From assembly GCF_000949255.1 (NCBI RefSeq), contig NZ_JXUW01000011.1:1-64000 (forward strand): a DNA stretch of 64,000 nt. Direction: 5' to 3'. Under the pieces are notes generated by a model, which saw only the letters and a program-made list of their open reading frames with translations, searched no databases and was not told the origin of the DNA. Below, piece after piece: positions 9,034 through 18,209 of the stretch. The DNA comes from Ferrimicrobium acidiphilum DSM 19497 (lineage in GTDB: Bacteria > Actinomycetota > Acidimicrobiia > Acidimicrobiales > Acidimicrobiaceae). The translations under genes were made by a program, and so were the position numbers. How positions within the stretch are numbered: position 1 is the first letter of the stretch; every line of letters starts with the position of its first letter.

Positions 9034-9762
9034 TCACATTTCTCCCCATCGTTCATGACCAAGCGGTGCTCGGTCCAATCGAGCTTGGCGTGCTCTCCAG
9101 TCAGGCATGTTCTTGTCCATCAGTTTGATGAAGCGCTCCCCATGGCCCCGTTCGAGGAGGTGAGCCATCTCATGGACCGCGACATATTCGAGACCTTCGG
9201 GATGCTTTTTGGCTAGTTCGAGGTTAAACCAGATGCGACCCGCCTCTCGATTACACGAACCCCATTTCGTCTTCATTCTGCGAATCCTCCATTGCGATAC
9301 CGTGACACCAAGTATTGGTTCCCACTCCGCGAGCACAGGAGGAATGGTGAGACGCAGTTGCTCACGATACCAATGATCTAGTAGGTCCCGTCGCCGATCA
9401 ACAGTTGTGCCTACCGGGATGTAGAGCAGGAGTCGTTGGTCTGTCAGCTCTATATGAGCCCGACCGGGGCACTCGATGACCTTCAACCGGTAACGCCTTC
9501 CCCACACGTAGTGAGACTCGCCGGTAACCATTTCTCTCATACTCTGGCGCTCGGCAGCCTGCAGTCTCTGGCGCTGCCTCTTGATCCAGGAGAGACGTGT
9601 GATAACCGCTAGGCGCACTTGATCGTCATCGAGCGTTTCAGGCGCCGCAACCCGCACGCGTCCATTGGGCGGGTAGACGCCAATATGTAAGTTCTTGACC
9701 CCTTTGTAGACGACATCGACCTCGATGTCGCTCACCCTGAGACGCGAGTTAGCGGTACTCAC
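9034..9762 (-). CDS. YgjP-like (DUF45/M48-type) zinc metallopeptidase
   Basis: About 242 residues with a GTG start at 9760-9762 that overlaps the end of hsdR by 14 bases. The diagnostic segment is KTKWGSC (about 164-170), then a beta-rich part and VAVHEMAHLLERGHGERF, giving the zinc motif His197-Glu198-x2-His201 with a third histidine at 208. This matches the YgjP/DUF45 family, a soluble minigluzincin-like peptidase often encoded in type I restriction operons. Its substrate is unknown; it could clip a restriction subunit or a partner protein. The position, coupled by overlap upstream and one base from TrlF downstream, says it works with both. Confidence 0.9.
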   Translation of the reverse strand: MSTANSRLRVSDIEVDVVYKGVKNLHIGVYPPNGRVRVAAPETLDDDQVRLAVITRLSWIKRQRQRLQAAERQSMREMVTGESHYVWGRRYRLKVIECPGRAHIELTDQRLLLYIPVGTTVDRRRDLLDHWYREQLRLTIPPVLAEWEPILGVTVSQWRIRRMKTKWGSCNREAGRIWFNLELAKKHPEGLEYVAVHEMAHLLERGHGERFIKLMDKNMPDWRARQARLDRAPLGHERWGEM

Positions 9763-12700
9763 TTCGTGCCTTCACGAGTTCAAACAGGTCATCAAGGCGA
9801 GCATCACCGCCAGGGAGGGCTTCCCTAATCGCCAGTTTTACCTTTCTCTCTTTGAGTTGATTGCCAACCCATGAGTCAGGCTTTGTCTCAAGTACAACTT
9901 TGTCGACCCGAGAGGCAAGGTCGAGGTCTGGGGCGAAGAAGTCAACAAGAGCTCGTCGAGCGCCGTTGTTGGCCCATTCTGGATAGTCAGTCTCGGATTC
10001 TCTCTTGCCGAGCTTTGCTGCCTGTTCTAGCAACTTAGCAAGGAACTCCTTGTATTCAAGTGCTCCCTTTCGACGCTCCTCTAGTAATGCATCAAGAAGT
10101 GCTGACATTCGGTCGTAGTACTTCGGATTTGTCGGTCGCTCATCGGTGATGAGACTGCGCATATTGTTGGTGATCGTGGCGGCGACTGCTTCGGGGTCTT
10201 GTTTGATTCCCTCAGGTAGTCCTTCGATGGCATTCGGTCCGAGTCTGACGATCAGTTCTATCAGTCCAGCGTTATCGAAGTTGGAGAGAACCTCGGAGGG
10301 TTTTGCCAAGATGTAGGTATCAAGGAGGTGTCGCATGCCTGCCTCGTACTGTTTGAAGTCAACGTCCTCCCCTGCGCCGAGCTTTACTTCGTCGCGAACA
10401 TTCACGTAGTGCGTGACCTCTACCTTGATGGCTTGCGCCTGAGCATCGCTATAGCCAGCTACATCCATCTCGTTAGCCAGGTTGCCATAGCTTCGTACCA
10501 ATGCCGTGACGGCCTTATAGAGCTCGACTCGCTTGGGCTCGTTTGTCTTTAACTGCTCGACATTACCTGGCTCGCGTGCACAGAAGTACCTCTGGTACTG
10601 AAGCGTACCTTTGGGAGGTTCAACTGGTTCACAGAGCGCTCTGATCTTTTCAAGTGCCTCATCAAGATCCATACGGGCCTTCTCGATACGGTCCGACATC
10701 AGGCCCTCGATGTCTTGCTCGTCATAGCCGTCCAAGGGACCGATGGTGTAGTCTGTGATCGCTGACTCTAACGAGTTGAACAGATCTCGATAGTCAACGA
10801 TGTAGCCATAATCCTTGTCATCTCCATCGAGCCGGTTCACCCGGCAGATGGCTTGGAAGAGACCATGGTTTTGCATCTTCTTGTCTATATAGAGATAAGT
10901 GGCACTTGGGGCATCAAAACCGGTGAGCAACTTATCAACGACGATCAGTAGGCGCATCTGGCCAGGCTCGGCGAGGAATCTCTCCTTGACTTGGCGCTCA
11001 AAGAGATCGACCTTCCCGGCTGCTTGATCAGCTGTCTCCTTGAAGTGATCAGCCAACATCTGGCGATAGATCTCATATTGGCGCAAGCGTTCGGTGGCTC
11101 CCTCTCCTGAGTCTTCCTTGGAGATGCCACCAGCCTGGGGCTCGTAGCTGGTAATGATGGCACACTTGCCCTTAAAGCCAGCCTGACAGAACAGTTCGTA
11201 GAACTTACAGGCTTGGTAGATGCTGGCACTAACCAGCATGGCATTGCCTCGACCATCCATGAGTCGTGGCTTGGTTTCCATGTCGAGCAGGATGTCATTG
11301 ACGATCTGTCGGGCGCGCGGTTCAGCACTGACCACCTTCTGCATGTTGCCCCAACGCTTCTTTAGCTCCGCCTTTGAGAGATCGGTCATGCCTTTGGTCT
11401 TGGCCTCGAACCACTGGTCGACCTTGGCCGGCGCCATCAGCTCTTGATCGATGGTCCGAGCCTCGTAGCGCAGATCCAGTACCACGCCATCGGCGACTGC
11501 CTCGTCGAACTTATAGGTATGGATGAATGAGCCGAAGGTCTCGATGCTAGTTTGTTTTTCTACTTTTAGTAGTGGTGTTCCAGTAAAGCCGATGAACATG
11601 GCACCGGGGAGGATCTGTTTCATGGCATCATGGAGCTTGCCAGACTGAGTTCGATGAGCCTCGTCAACGAAGACGAAGAGGTTGCCCTTGGCCCTGAAGT
11701 CCGCTGGTAGTTTTGCCTTTAGCTCCCGGATAAAATCACCCTCGGCCTCATCGCGCTCCGAATCGTCCTCTGAGGTGCCGAACTTATGGATCAACGAACT
11801 GATCAGCCAGGGCAGACTCTCGTTTAGCGTGCCAAGGAGATCAACACCGCTCTTGGTACGGTAGATGTCCTCGCTGACGCCCTTAAAGACCCCCTCGATC
11901 TGTTGATCGAGTTCGGTGCGGTCGGTGACGAGTAGAACTCGAGCATCGCGTTGGTTCTCTCGCAGCCACTTAGCCAGCCAGACCATAGTGAGTGACTTGC
12001 CAGAGCCCTGGGTGTGCCAGATGATTCCGCCTTCGCGCTTTACAACCCGAGCCTGAGCAGCTTTGACGCCAAAGTACTGGTTGTGACGGCATGTCTTCTT
12101 CACTCCAGCATCAAAGACCATGAAGTCATGGATGATCTCTAAGAGCCGCTCCTTGGCGCAGAGCTGACCCAAAGATCGCTCAAGTGGCTCCTCGATCTCT
12201 GAGAGTTCTTTCCAGGCTAACCAGTACTTCTCGGGTGTGTCGATGACAGAATAACGTAGCCCTTCGACGTCATTGCCAGCCATGACCAGTTGCACAGTGG
12301 TGAAGAATGATCGGATGAACTCAGCGTTCTGGTTGCCAATGGTCTGGCGAATACCTTCTGACACCGCCACTTTGGAGCGTTTGAGCTCAATGGTTACCAG
12401 TGCCAGACCGTTTACGTAGAGGACGAGATCCGGGCGTTTCGTGTGGACGCCAGCTACTGTAACCTCCTCGGCAACGGCAAAGTGGTTTGCCTCTGGGTGC
12501 TTCCAATCGATCAGCCAGACCGTCTCGGTCTGCTCTCCTATGCCGGGCCGAACATGAACTCCATAGCGCAAGAGCTCATAGACATCCTTGTTTGCCTCAT
12601 AGAGATCACGACCGCCGCCAAGCGAGGCGTCGCTCTTGAGTCTGTCGACTGCTTTGTTGATTAGTAAGTCAGAATATCCACGAGCCTTGAGGTTCTCGGT

Positions 12701-12835
12701 GAGCAGACCTACCTCGACGTTAGAGTTACCCACCCGGTACTCCCAGTTACCCAGGTAGTCATAGCAGACTTGCTCGGCAAAGAAGCGAACGATCCGATTC
12801 TGAGTGTTGCGTTCGGTTTGGCCGACGTCGCTCAT
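9749..12835 (-). CDS. hsdR: type I restriction enzyme R subunit
   Basis: About 1028 residues from the ATG at 12833-12835, which overlaps the stop of the preceding gene as ATGA; a start 15 codons earlier is less likely. The N-terminal nuclease core shows RPDLVLYVNGLALVTIELKR (Asp136, Glu150-x-Lys152). The motor follows: Walker A HTQGSGKS (274-281), LVTDRTELDQQI, the DEAH box FVFVDEAHRTQSG and GFTGTPL, then a helicase C-terminal half with CRVNRLDG. Length and motif order are those of an intact HsdR. It translocates DNA from the recognition site and cleaves at a distance when bound to HsdM-HsdS. Confidence 0.96.
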   Translation of the reverse strand: MSDVGQTERNTQNRIVRFFAEQVCYDYLGNWEYRVGNSNVEVGLLTENLKARGYSDLLINKAVDRLKSDASLGGGRDLYEANKDVYELLRYGVHVRPGIGEQTETVWLIDWKHPEANHFAVAEEVTVAGVHTKRPDLVLYVNGLALVTIELKRSKVAVSEGIRQTIGNQNAEFIRSFFTTVQLVMAGNDVEGLRYSVIDTPEKYWLAWKELSEIEEPLERSLGQLCAKERLLEIIHDFMVFDAGVKKTCRHNQYFGVKAAQARVVKREGGIIWHTQGSGKSLTMVWLAKWLRENQRDARVLLVTDRTELDQQIEGVFKGVSEDIYRTKSGVDLLGTLNESLPWLISSLIHKFGTSEDDSERDEAEGDFIRELKAKLPADFRAKGNLFVFVDEAHRTQSGKLHDAMKQILPGAMFIGFTGTPLLKVEKQTSIETFGSFIHTYKFDEAVADGVVLDLRYEARTIDQELMAPAKVDQWFEAKTKGMTDLSKAELKKRWGNMQKVVSAEPRARQIVNDILLDMETKPRLMDGRGNAMLVSASIYQACKFYELFCQAGFKGKCAIITSYEPQAGGISKEDSGEGATERLRQYEIYRQMLADHFKETADQAAGKVDLFERQVKERFLAEPGQMRLLIVVDKLLTGFDAPSATYLYIDKKMQNHGLFQAICRVNRLDGDDKDYGYIVDYRDLFNSLESAITDYTIGPLDGYDEQDIEGLMSDRIEKARMDLDEALEKIRALCEPVEPPKGTLQYQRYFCAREPGNVEQLKTNEPKRVELYKAVTALVRSYGNLANEMDVAGYSDAQAQAIKVEVTHYVNVRDEVKLGAGEDVDFKQYEAGMRHLLDTYILAKPSEVLSNFDNAGLIELIVRLGPNAIEGLPEGIKQDPEAVAATITNNMRSLITDERPTNPKYYDRMSALLDALLEERRKGALEYKEFLAKLLEQAAKLGKRESETDYPEWANNGARRALVDFFAPDLDLASRVDKVVLETKPDSWVGNQLKERKVKLAIREALPGGDARLDDLFELVKARSEYR

Positions 12836-13776
12836 GGTCCAGACTCCGCTAGCGCCTGATCGATACCTTGGCTTTGCCACGCTCCATAAGTAATTCCGCT
12901 GTCTTGCACCTTCCAGTTAGTTCTACCGTTCGCGCTACGGCCCAAGATCACCGCCGCTGCGGCCGATGGCGAGGTGAAGACCTGGTTGCGGGTGAATACC
13001 CGAGACTTGCTATCATTTGAGAGCACGAGTGTGCCATCCTCTTCGAGCTTCTCACGGAGACGCAGGTAGCCGTCATCAACACCGATCCACTTAAGCCTTG
13101 CTAGTGATCCACTTAATACAGTGAACTCCCCATCGACTTCCTGGGCGGTCGCAATGATGCGTTCTTTCGTCGGACCTAGTTGAAAAATAGGAGACAGTGC
13201 CGACGACGTGGCTTGCATGGCACTCGGTGCTTGCTGAGTTTCTCCGGCTGAAGGTAGCGAGCGAAATAGGTTCACGCCAAGGACAGGTAGCACGATTTTT
13301 GCTTGAGCGATGAAGTACTCCATGTCGGAGATATCGGCCTCAGGAAGTGGTAGCGGAGGTGGTGCGGTTCCGTTCACCAGTACCGCCCGGTTGGCTTGTT
13401 GAGCCAGGGTAATCAGGCGGGACTCTAAATAGCGAGCATGCGCCTTGGTGAGGTTGGTGTCTTTGCTGGTTAGGACGATCGCCCTATTCCAGAAGTCTTT
13501 ACCTCCCTGGTCTTCGGGTCGAGCATGCTGATAGAGTCGCTTGCTGACATCGTCCCCCTCACCGATATAGGCGATCGTGTCACCAAGGCTCTTTGCGTCG
13601 TCACCGAGCAGGATATAGATGCCAGTCCGACTGGCCTCCGGGCGCTTTAGGAGCGAAGCCAGGTCAGAGCGTGGAGCAGCGACTACGTGGCCCGTCCAGT
13701 TCATGATCTCTGCTGTCAAAAGGCCACCAGGGGTACCGTCTGCCAAGAAGAGGCGGATGGACTTCCCGTCGCTCAC
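12832..13776 (-). CDS. GIY-YIG nuclease-like protein with C-terminal DUF4357
   Basis: 314 residues, start ATG overlapping the hsdS stop (ATGA) and stop overlapping the hsdR start. A GIY-YIG fold is seen at 51-84: TGIYILLGDD (Gly52-Ile-Tyr) and AYIGEGDDVSKRLYQH (Tyr70-Ile-Gly, Arg80), with a candidate catalytic Glu in RYLESRLI about 35 residues further on. The C-terminal third (from GEFTVLSGSLARLKW to NWKVQDSGITYGAW) matches the DUF4357 pattern. Such proteins are repeatedly found inside type I restriction operons; their role is not established. Possible jobs are extra cleavage of modified or incoming DNA, or control of the R subunit. The four-base overlaps on both sides imply translational coupling. 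Confidence 0.88.
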   Translation of the reverse strand: MSDGKSIRLFLADGTPGGLLTAEIMNWTGHVVAAPRSDLASLLKRPEASRTGIYILLGDDAKSLGDTIAYIGEGDDVSKRLYQHARPEDQGGKDFWNRAIVLTSKDTNLTKAHARYLESRLITLAQQANRAVLVNGTAPPPLPLPEADISDMEYFIAQAKIVLPVLGVNLFRSLPSAGETQQAPSAMQATSSALSPIFQLGPTKERIIATAQEVDGEFTVLSGSLARLKWIGVDDGYLRLREKLEEDGTLVLSNDSKSRVFTRNQVFTSPSAAAAVILGRSANGRTNWKVQDSGITYGAWQSQGIDQALAESGP

Positions 13777-15038
13777 GTCATTGTCTCCGCAACAGGTAGC
13801 CGAGTTCGACCGGTGAGGAGTTGCTGCATCATGCCTTGCTTGATGGCACGGGCTTTATCAAGCCGATGACCCAGAACGGCGATCTCCTGTTCGCAGTCTG
13901 TCAACACTCCGGCAATCGCTTGTTGTTCCTTTGTGGAGGGCAGGCTAACGTCTATGCTAGAAATGTACGAACGAGTCGTAGCAAGAACTTTCGTACCGGC
14001 GGCCAGACGTAACAAGCCCTGTCGAAACGATGGAATGTGTTGGAGGTACGCCTTGAATCCATCCGCTAGCACCGACTTGTCGAAGCGCGCTGCGATGGTG
14101 TGTAGCCCGGCAATCACGCCCTCCGTGGGTACGCCCACTAATTCGACAGATTTTCCGACTCCTGCGTAATCCTCAGAAGCATCGGCGAATATAAGATCAC
14201 CTACTCTCAGGTGTCCAGTTTTACCAGCCAGATGGGATGATGCCCTGGGCATTTCTTCCTGTGATGCATTTAGAAACGGGCTTGTCCTAGTATGAATGTC
14301 GCCGTAGTGGAGGTACTTGAGACGCGAAGCAACATCAAGCTGATCTCGTGACAGCGGAACGGTCCTCACGTATGTGACGTGGTTGCCCAATGTCGTCTTA
14401 GACCATGAGCCATTGAACCCCGGCAGCCGCGTCCGCCCTGTCAGGAGCTCCTGCATCATTCCCTGCTTGATGGCTTCCTTCTTCTTGATCAGGCGCTCCA
14501 GGGTGGAGATGAAGTCGTCGGCGTCGGTCAAGACCTCGGCAATCGCTCGCTGCTCTGGAACCGGCGGCAGTGGAATTCGAAGATCCTTGATCTTAGCCAA
14601 AGTGAGTCGGGTTATGGCGTTACCCGCCATGGCATCCTCGACTTGTTTTCGACCAGCTGCCGAAAGCAGATACTGGAGAATGTAACTCTCGATGGATCGT
14701 CGCGGGTTGGCACGGATGAATGCGACGCTCGAAAGTAGGCTGATCTCTTCCCGAAACAAGTTGATGGTGGCGTTGCCTGTATTTGCCCCATCCTTGGTCA
14801 GCAGCAGATCGCCATAACGCACGTCACATCTGTGGTAGATCTTCTCGTGCTCTTCGCGCGAGATAGTTTCCACCGATTCGAGACGCAGCCGCCCTGGGCC
14901 GACGTTCTTGGAGGTGATGTACTTGAACTCGGTACCGCCGAGCTTGGGCGAGAAGTGCGTTCCGTCCTGGATCTTGATACTGATGTGCTCAAGTAACCCA
15001 ACGGTCCAGTCTGAGGGTAACGTTTTTATCGCACTCAT
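13773..15038 (-). CDS. hsdS: type I restriction enzyme specificity subunit
   Basis: 421 residues from the ATG at 15036-15038, whose A is shared with the hsdM stop TGA; a GTG one codon earlier is possible. Two target-recognition domains alternate with two nearly identical conserved repeats, AIKQGMMQELLTGRTRLP (about 190-210) and AIKQGMMQQLLTGRTRLP at the C-terminus. This two-fold layout is the signature of an intact HsdS, each half reading one part of a bipartite DNA target. The C-terminal repeat is complete, so the gene does not look like a half-length or swapped copy. Specificity cannot be predicted by eye. Confidence 0.95.
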   Translation of the reverse strand: MSAIKTLPSDWTVGLLEHISIKIQDGTHFSPKLGGTEFKYITSKNVGPGRLRLESVETISREEHEKIYHRCDVRYGDLLLTKDGANTGNATINLFREEISLLSSVAFIRANPRRSIESYILQYLLSAAGRKQVEDAMAGNAITRLTLAKIKDLRIPLPPVPEQRAIAEVLTDADDFISTLERLIKKKEAIKQGMMQELLTGRTRLPGFNGSWSKTTLGNHVTYVRTVPLSRDQLDVASRLKYLHYGDIHTRTSPFLNASQEEMPRASSHLAGKTGHLRVGDLIFADASEDYAGVGKSVELVGVPTEGVIAGLHTIAARFDKSVLADGFKAYLQHIPSFRQGLLRLAAGTKVLATTRSYISSIDVSLPSTKEQQAIAGVLTDCEQEIAVLGHRLDKARAIKQGMMQQLLTGRTRLPVAETMT

Positions 15039-17470
15039 CACTCCAACCCCATATCAACCAGATGCGCTGCGACCTTGATCTCAAGGCTTCTCAGTTGTTC
15101 GTCAAGCTCATCAACCGTCTCGGCGTAGCGCTCCCCGAGCTCCTGGATGCGGACGACAAGAGCTAGCGTGAGTGCGTTGACCTCGCTTCCGACACCGGCT
15201 GCAATACTGGCATGCCACTTATCCTCGAGCACCAGTTGTTGGATATCTGCCTCGTTTAGCTCTCCGCACTTCCTCAACGTTGCGAGATCCAGAGCAGATT
15301 GGGCATCCTTGACAGCCTTCTTGGCCCAGGACTCTTCGGCATACAGCTCAAGTAGCCGTTCCAGACCCTTGACTTCGTCAGGGTCAGATCTCTCCCGCTT
15401 AGCTTCCTTGAGCCTAGATATTGCAAGGGACTTGATCACCTTGCCATCATCCATGGCTTCTGATAGCTGACCGTCCTCGACTCCATGTTCTTCTATGTAC
15501 TCTTCGATTGCTCTACTGGTTTCCTCGGCTGTAGCCTTGAGCGCATCCGCTCGGGTCTGTTCATCACCGAAGTAGTGAGCGACAATCAGCTCCGGTGGCA
15601 CCAGGTCCATCTTGTACTTGGTAGCGGACTTACCAGAGCCGATCACAAGGTCAGGAACCTCCGCTAGCTTCCGGTCCTTGTCCTCTATGGCCTTGCGAGG
15701 CTTGGCAGCGTTAACCCAGCCATCATTCATTAGTAGGAAGATGTCGTCGTGCATCGTCGAATGCCAGTAGGTCATGAGTTGTTCATAGACATCGTAGGCA
15801 TCAAGTAGCGGCGCAGCCTTGAACCGTTCTAGTAGGTCGTCTCCAAGCGTGGCGATCAGTGCGTTCGGTTTGGTGTCAGAGCTTAGGTTCTTTAGCGCTA
15901 GACGGTGGTCCATAAACCAGTTATCGACTTTGTGCCTTACCGCTTCCGCAAAGCTCTTGAACTCCTCGGAGTCCAGGATGGTTTGCTGGACTCTTGTGAT
16001 GTCGATCGCCAGATCCACATAGCCAGGACGGTTCGGTTTGAAGAGCGTTGAACGCAAGCTCGGGAAGGCGTCCCAGTAGGGAGCGAGTGCGTCTATGTCT
16101 CGCTCCGGGATGCCGCCTTCTAGATGCGCGTGGAGATCCTGGATGTCCTCGGGCGCAGAGGAATCGATATAGCGAGGGATGTTGAGGTTGTAGTCGTTCT
16201 TTGGATCGTCGATCTCGGCAAATGGCACCATGCTGGAGTAACGAGCGATCTCTGTCTGTTTGTTGAATACGTCGACAATCTTGTGGATGTCCTGGCTTCG
16301 TAGACGGTTCTTCGGGCCGTCCTTCATGAAGCCCTTCGATGCGTCGATCATAAAGACCCCACTGCGAGCTTGAGCGTTCTCTTTGTCGAGTATCACAATG
16401 CAAGCTGGAATGCCGGTGCCATAGAACAGGTTGGAAGGCAGTCCGATGATCCCCTTGATATAGCCACGTCTGACGAGCTCTTTTCGAATGGTTGCCTCGG
16501 CGTTTCCGCGAAAGAGGACACCGTGGGGTAGAATGACAGCCGCCTTGCCGGTGCTCTTCAAGGACTTCAAAATGTGTAGTAAGAAGGCGTAGTCACCATT
16601 CTTCTCAGGAGGTCTGCCGAACTCGAAGCGACCATAGTCGTTCTCCAGGCCACTACTCCATGACTTCACTGAAAATGGAGGATTAGCAACAGCGAAGTCA
16701 AAAGTGCGAAGTTGACTGCCGTCGAGAAACTCTGGGCTGGTGATGGTATCGCCTTTTTCGATCTCAGCATCCGCGTTGCCGTGTAGGATCATGTTCATCT
16801 TCGACAGTGCCCAGGTGGCGTTGTCCTTCTCCTGCCCATAGATAGTGATGCCACGAGGAGCTTCGTCGGCGACTTTGAGCAAGAGCGACCCGGAACCACA
16901 GGTAGGGTCATAGACCGTGTGGTCCTGCTTGGTATCTGGACCAATACCTACCACCTTGGCAAGAATCCGAGAGACTTCGGCTGGGGTGTAGAACTGTCCC
17001 TTGGACTTGCCGGACTCGGTTGCAAAGTGGCGCATCAGGTATTCGTAGGCATCACCGAGTAGATCGTCACCTTCGGCACGACTGCCTCGAAAGTCAAGGT
17101 CAGCGAAGATGGCTACGAGCTTAGAGAGGCGGTCCTGCATTTCCTTGCCTCTACCGAGCTTCTCTTCGTCGTTGAAGTCAGCCTGGTCGATGACTCTTTG
17201 CAAGTCGTTAGCCTCGGCAAGCCTGGCGATAATCTTGTTGAGCTTGTCGCCGATTTCCTTGTCACCCTTGAGTGCGACCATGTCGTCGAAGGAACCGCCA
17301 ACTGGGACTTCGATCAAGCTATTCCGGTCAGTCTTTGCCTTATCGGATACGTACTTCACGAACAGCAAGGTCAGGATGTAGTCCTTGTATTGAGAGGCAT
17401 CCATTCCACCGCGCAGCTCATCGCAACTCTTCCAGAGGGAGCCGTAGAGATCGGACTTTCGTAAAGTCAC
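15038..17470 (-). CDS. hsdM: type I restriction enzyme modification subunit with long C-terminal extension
   Basis: 810 residues, starting with GTG at 17468-17470 after a GAGGAG ribosome-binding site. The HsdM N-terminal helical domain is followed by GQFYTPAEVSRIL, AdoMet motif I VYDPTCGSGSLLLKV (Asp188-Ser194) and catalytic motif IV VANPPF (Asn263-Phe266), so it should methylate adenine at N6. Typical HsdM proteins have about 500 residues; here about 300 more follow, rich in charged helices (for example around SRLKEAKRERSDPDEVKGLE). The extension may help assembly or regulation. First gene of the six-gene operon; its upstream region should carry the operon promoter. Confidence 0.95.
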   Translation of the reverse strand: MTLRKSDLYGSLWKSCDELRGGMDASQYKDYILTLLFVKYVSDKAKTDRNSLIEVPVGGSFDDMVALKGDKEIGDKLNKIIARLAEANDLQRVIDQADFNDEEKLGRGKEMQDRLSKLVAIFADLDFRGSRAEGDDLLGDAYEYLMRHFATESGKSKGQFYTPAEVSRILAKVVGIGPDTKQDHTVYDPTCGSGSLLLKVADEAPRGITIYGQEKDNATWALSKMNMILHGNADAEIEKGDTITSPEFLDGSQLRTFDFAVANPPFSVKSWSSGLENDYGRFEFGRPPEKNGDYAFLLHILKSLKSTGKAAVILPHGVLFRGNAEATIRKELVRRGYIKGIIGLPSNLFYGTGIPACIVILDKENAQARSGVFMIDASKGFMKDGPKNRLRSQDIHKIVDVFNKQTEIARYSSMVPFAEIDDPKNDYNLNIPRYIDSSAPEDIQDLHAHLEGGIPERDIDALAPYWDAFPSLRSTLFKPNRPGYVDLAIDITRVQQTILDSEEFKSFAEAVRHKVDNWFMDHRLALKNLSSDTKPNALIATLGDDLLERFKAAPLLDAYDVYEQLMTYWHSTMHDDIFLLMNDGWVNAAKPRKAIEDKDRKLAEVPDLVIGSGKSATKYKMDLVPPELIVAHYFGDEQTRADALKATAEETSRAIEEYIEEHGVEDGQLSEAMDDGKVIKSLAISRLKEAKRERSDPDEVKGLERLLELYAEESWAKKAVKDAQSALDLATLRKCGELNEADIQQLVLEDKWHASIAAGVGSEVNALTLALVVRIQELGERYAETVDELDEQLRSLEIKVAAHLVDMGLE

Positions 17471-18030
17471 GCAGCTCTCCTCGACCTGTTGCCAATGGTC
17501 ATAAACTTACTAACTCCTTCAAAAACGGTTCGTAGCATAGGCCGCATTTCAACTCCTAGAAACCCAACCAAGCAGCTTGTATGCCCATTTCTACCATAGC
17601 ACGAGATGGAGGCAGCTGATGGTTTGACTCGTTCTGGTACAGGAATGCGTAGTAGCTGAGTTCCTGAGCCAGAGCGTTCTAGAACCTCGAATACTGGAGG
17701 TCTCATCGATAGGCGAGCGTCGTACTAGTTTGCGAACGAGAGTTTTTAGCTACGGCTCGCCGCGGTGCTACTTCCGCTCCGGGGAGACCTCTTAAATGGC
17801 CTGGTCGGGCGTGGGTCGATAGTGCAAGGCACTCGACCGGTGAGGATTCTTGGACTCTTTTCTTGAGGCAATAAAGGAGGTCGTAAAACTCTGCCCGAAC
17901 AGAGCAGCTGTACACCTCGGCGCACCCGATTGTGTGAGGATCAAATTACCATAGGCAACCGCTAAGGCAACCGGCCAAACTTTCTTCGTCGCTGCCTGCC
18001 ATCAAATAGTGGCTGTGACCTGCTGTAATG
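17471..18030. other. gap between hsdM and tRNA-Ala; promoter region plus possible gene debris
   Basis: No supported gene. It must contain the hsd promoter, which I could not define. On the minus strand at about 17,545-17,665 one frame reads AQELSYYAFLYQNESNHQ and then LPPSRAMVEMGIQAAWLG before a stop, which looks like the tail of a decayed protein of unknown family. No integrase is visible between here and the tRNA. Confidence 0.4.
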
Positions 18031-18107
18031 TGGTGGAGGTGAAGGGACTCGAACCCTCGGACCTCTTGACTGCCAGTCAAGCGCTCTACCAGCTGAGCTA
18101 CACCCCC
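18031..18107 (-). tRNA. tRNA-Ala (anticodon GGC)
   Basis: The minus strand folds as a full cloverleaf: acceptor 5' GGGGGTG pairs with 3' CACCTCC including the G3-U70 wobble that identifies alanine tRNA, D-stem GCTC/GAGC, anticodon stem CTTGA/TCAAG with loop CTGGCAG (anticodon GGC), and T-arm with TTCGAGT. The CCA end is encoded (18031-18033 on the plus strand read TGG). The accessory region lies directly downstream of its 3' end, the usual attachment position for tRNA-integrating elements. Confidence 0.97.
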
Positions 18108-18209
18108 AATGGTTTACCGAAGACAGTGTAGTATCTGGCTATAGATCTCAGGTCGGTGCGTTGCCACAACCGAGTGGCTCGGATGGCGTGCACACTAGGC
18201 TTTTTGCAT

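Noticed and set aside
17467-17915. Two minus-strand frames between hsdM and tRNA-Ala
   Set aside because: No recognisable domain and poor composition; a different frame in the same stretch looks more protein-like but is broken.
18107-18209. T-box or other riboswitch ahead of leuS
   Set aside because: Only about 100 bases separate the tRNA gene from the start and no stem-loop plus antiterminator layout is visible.
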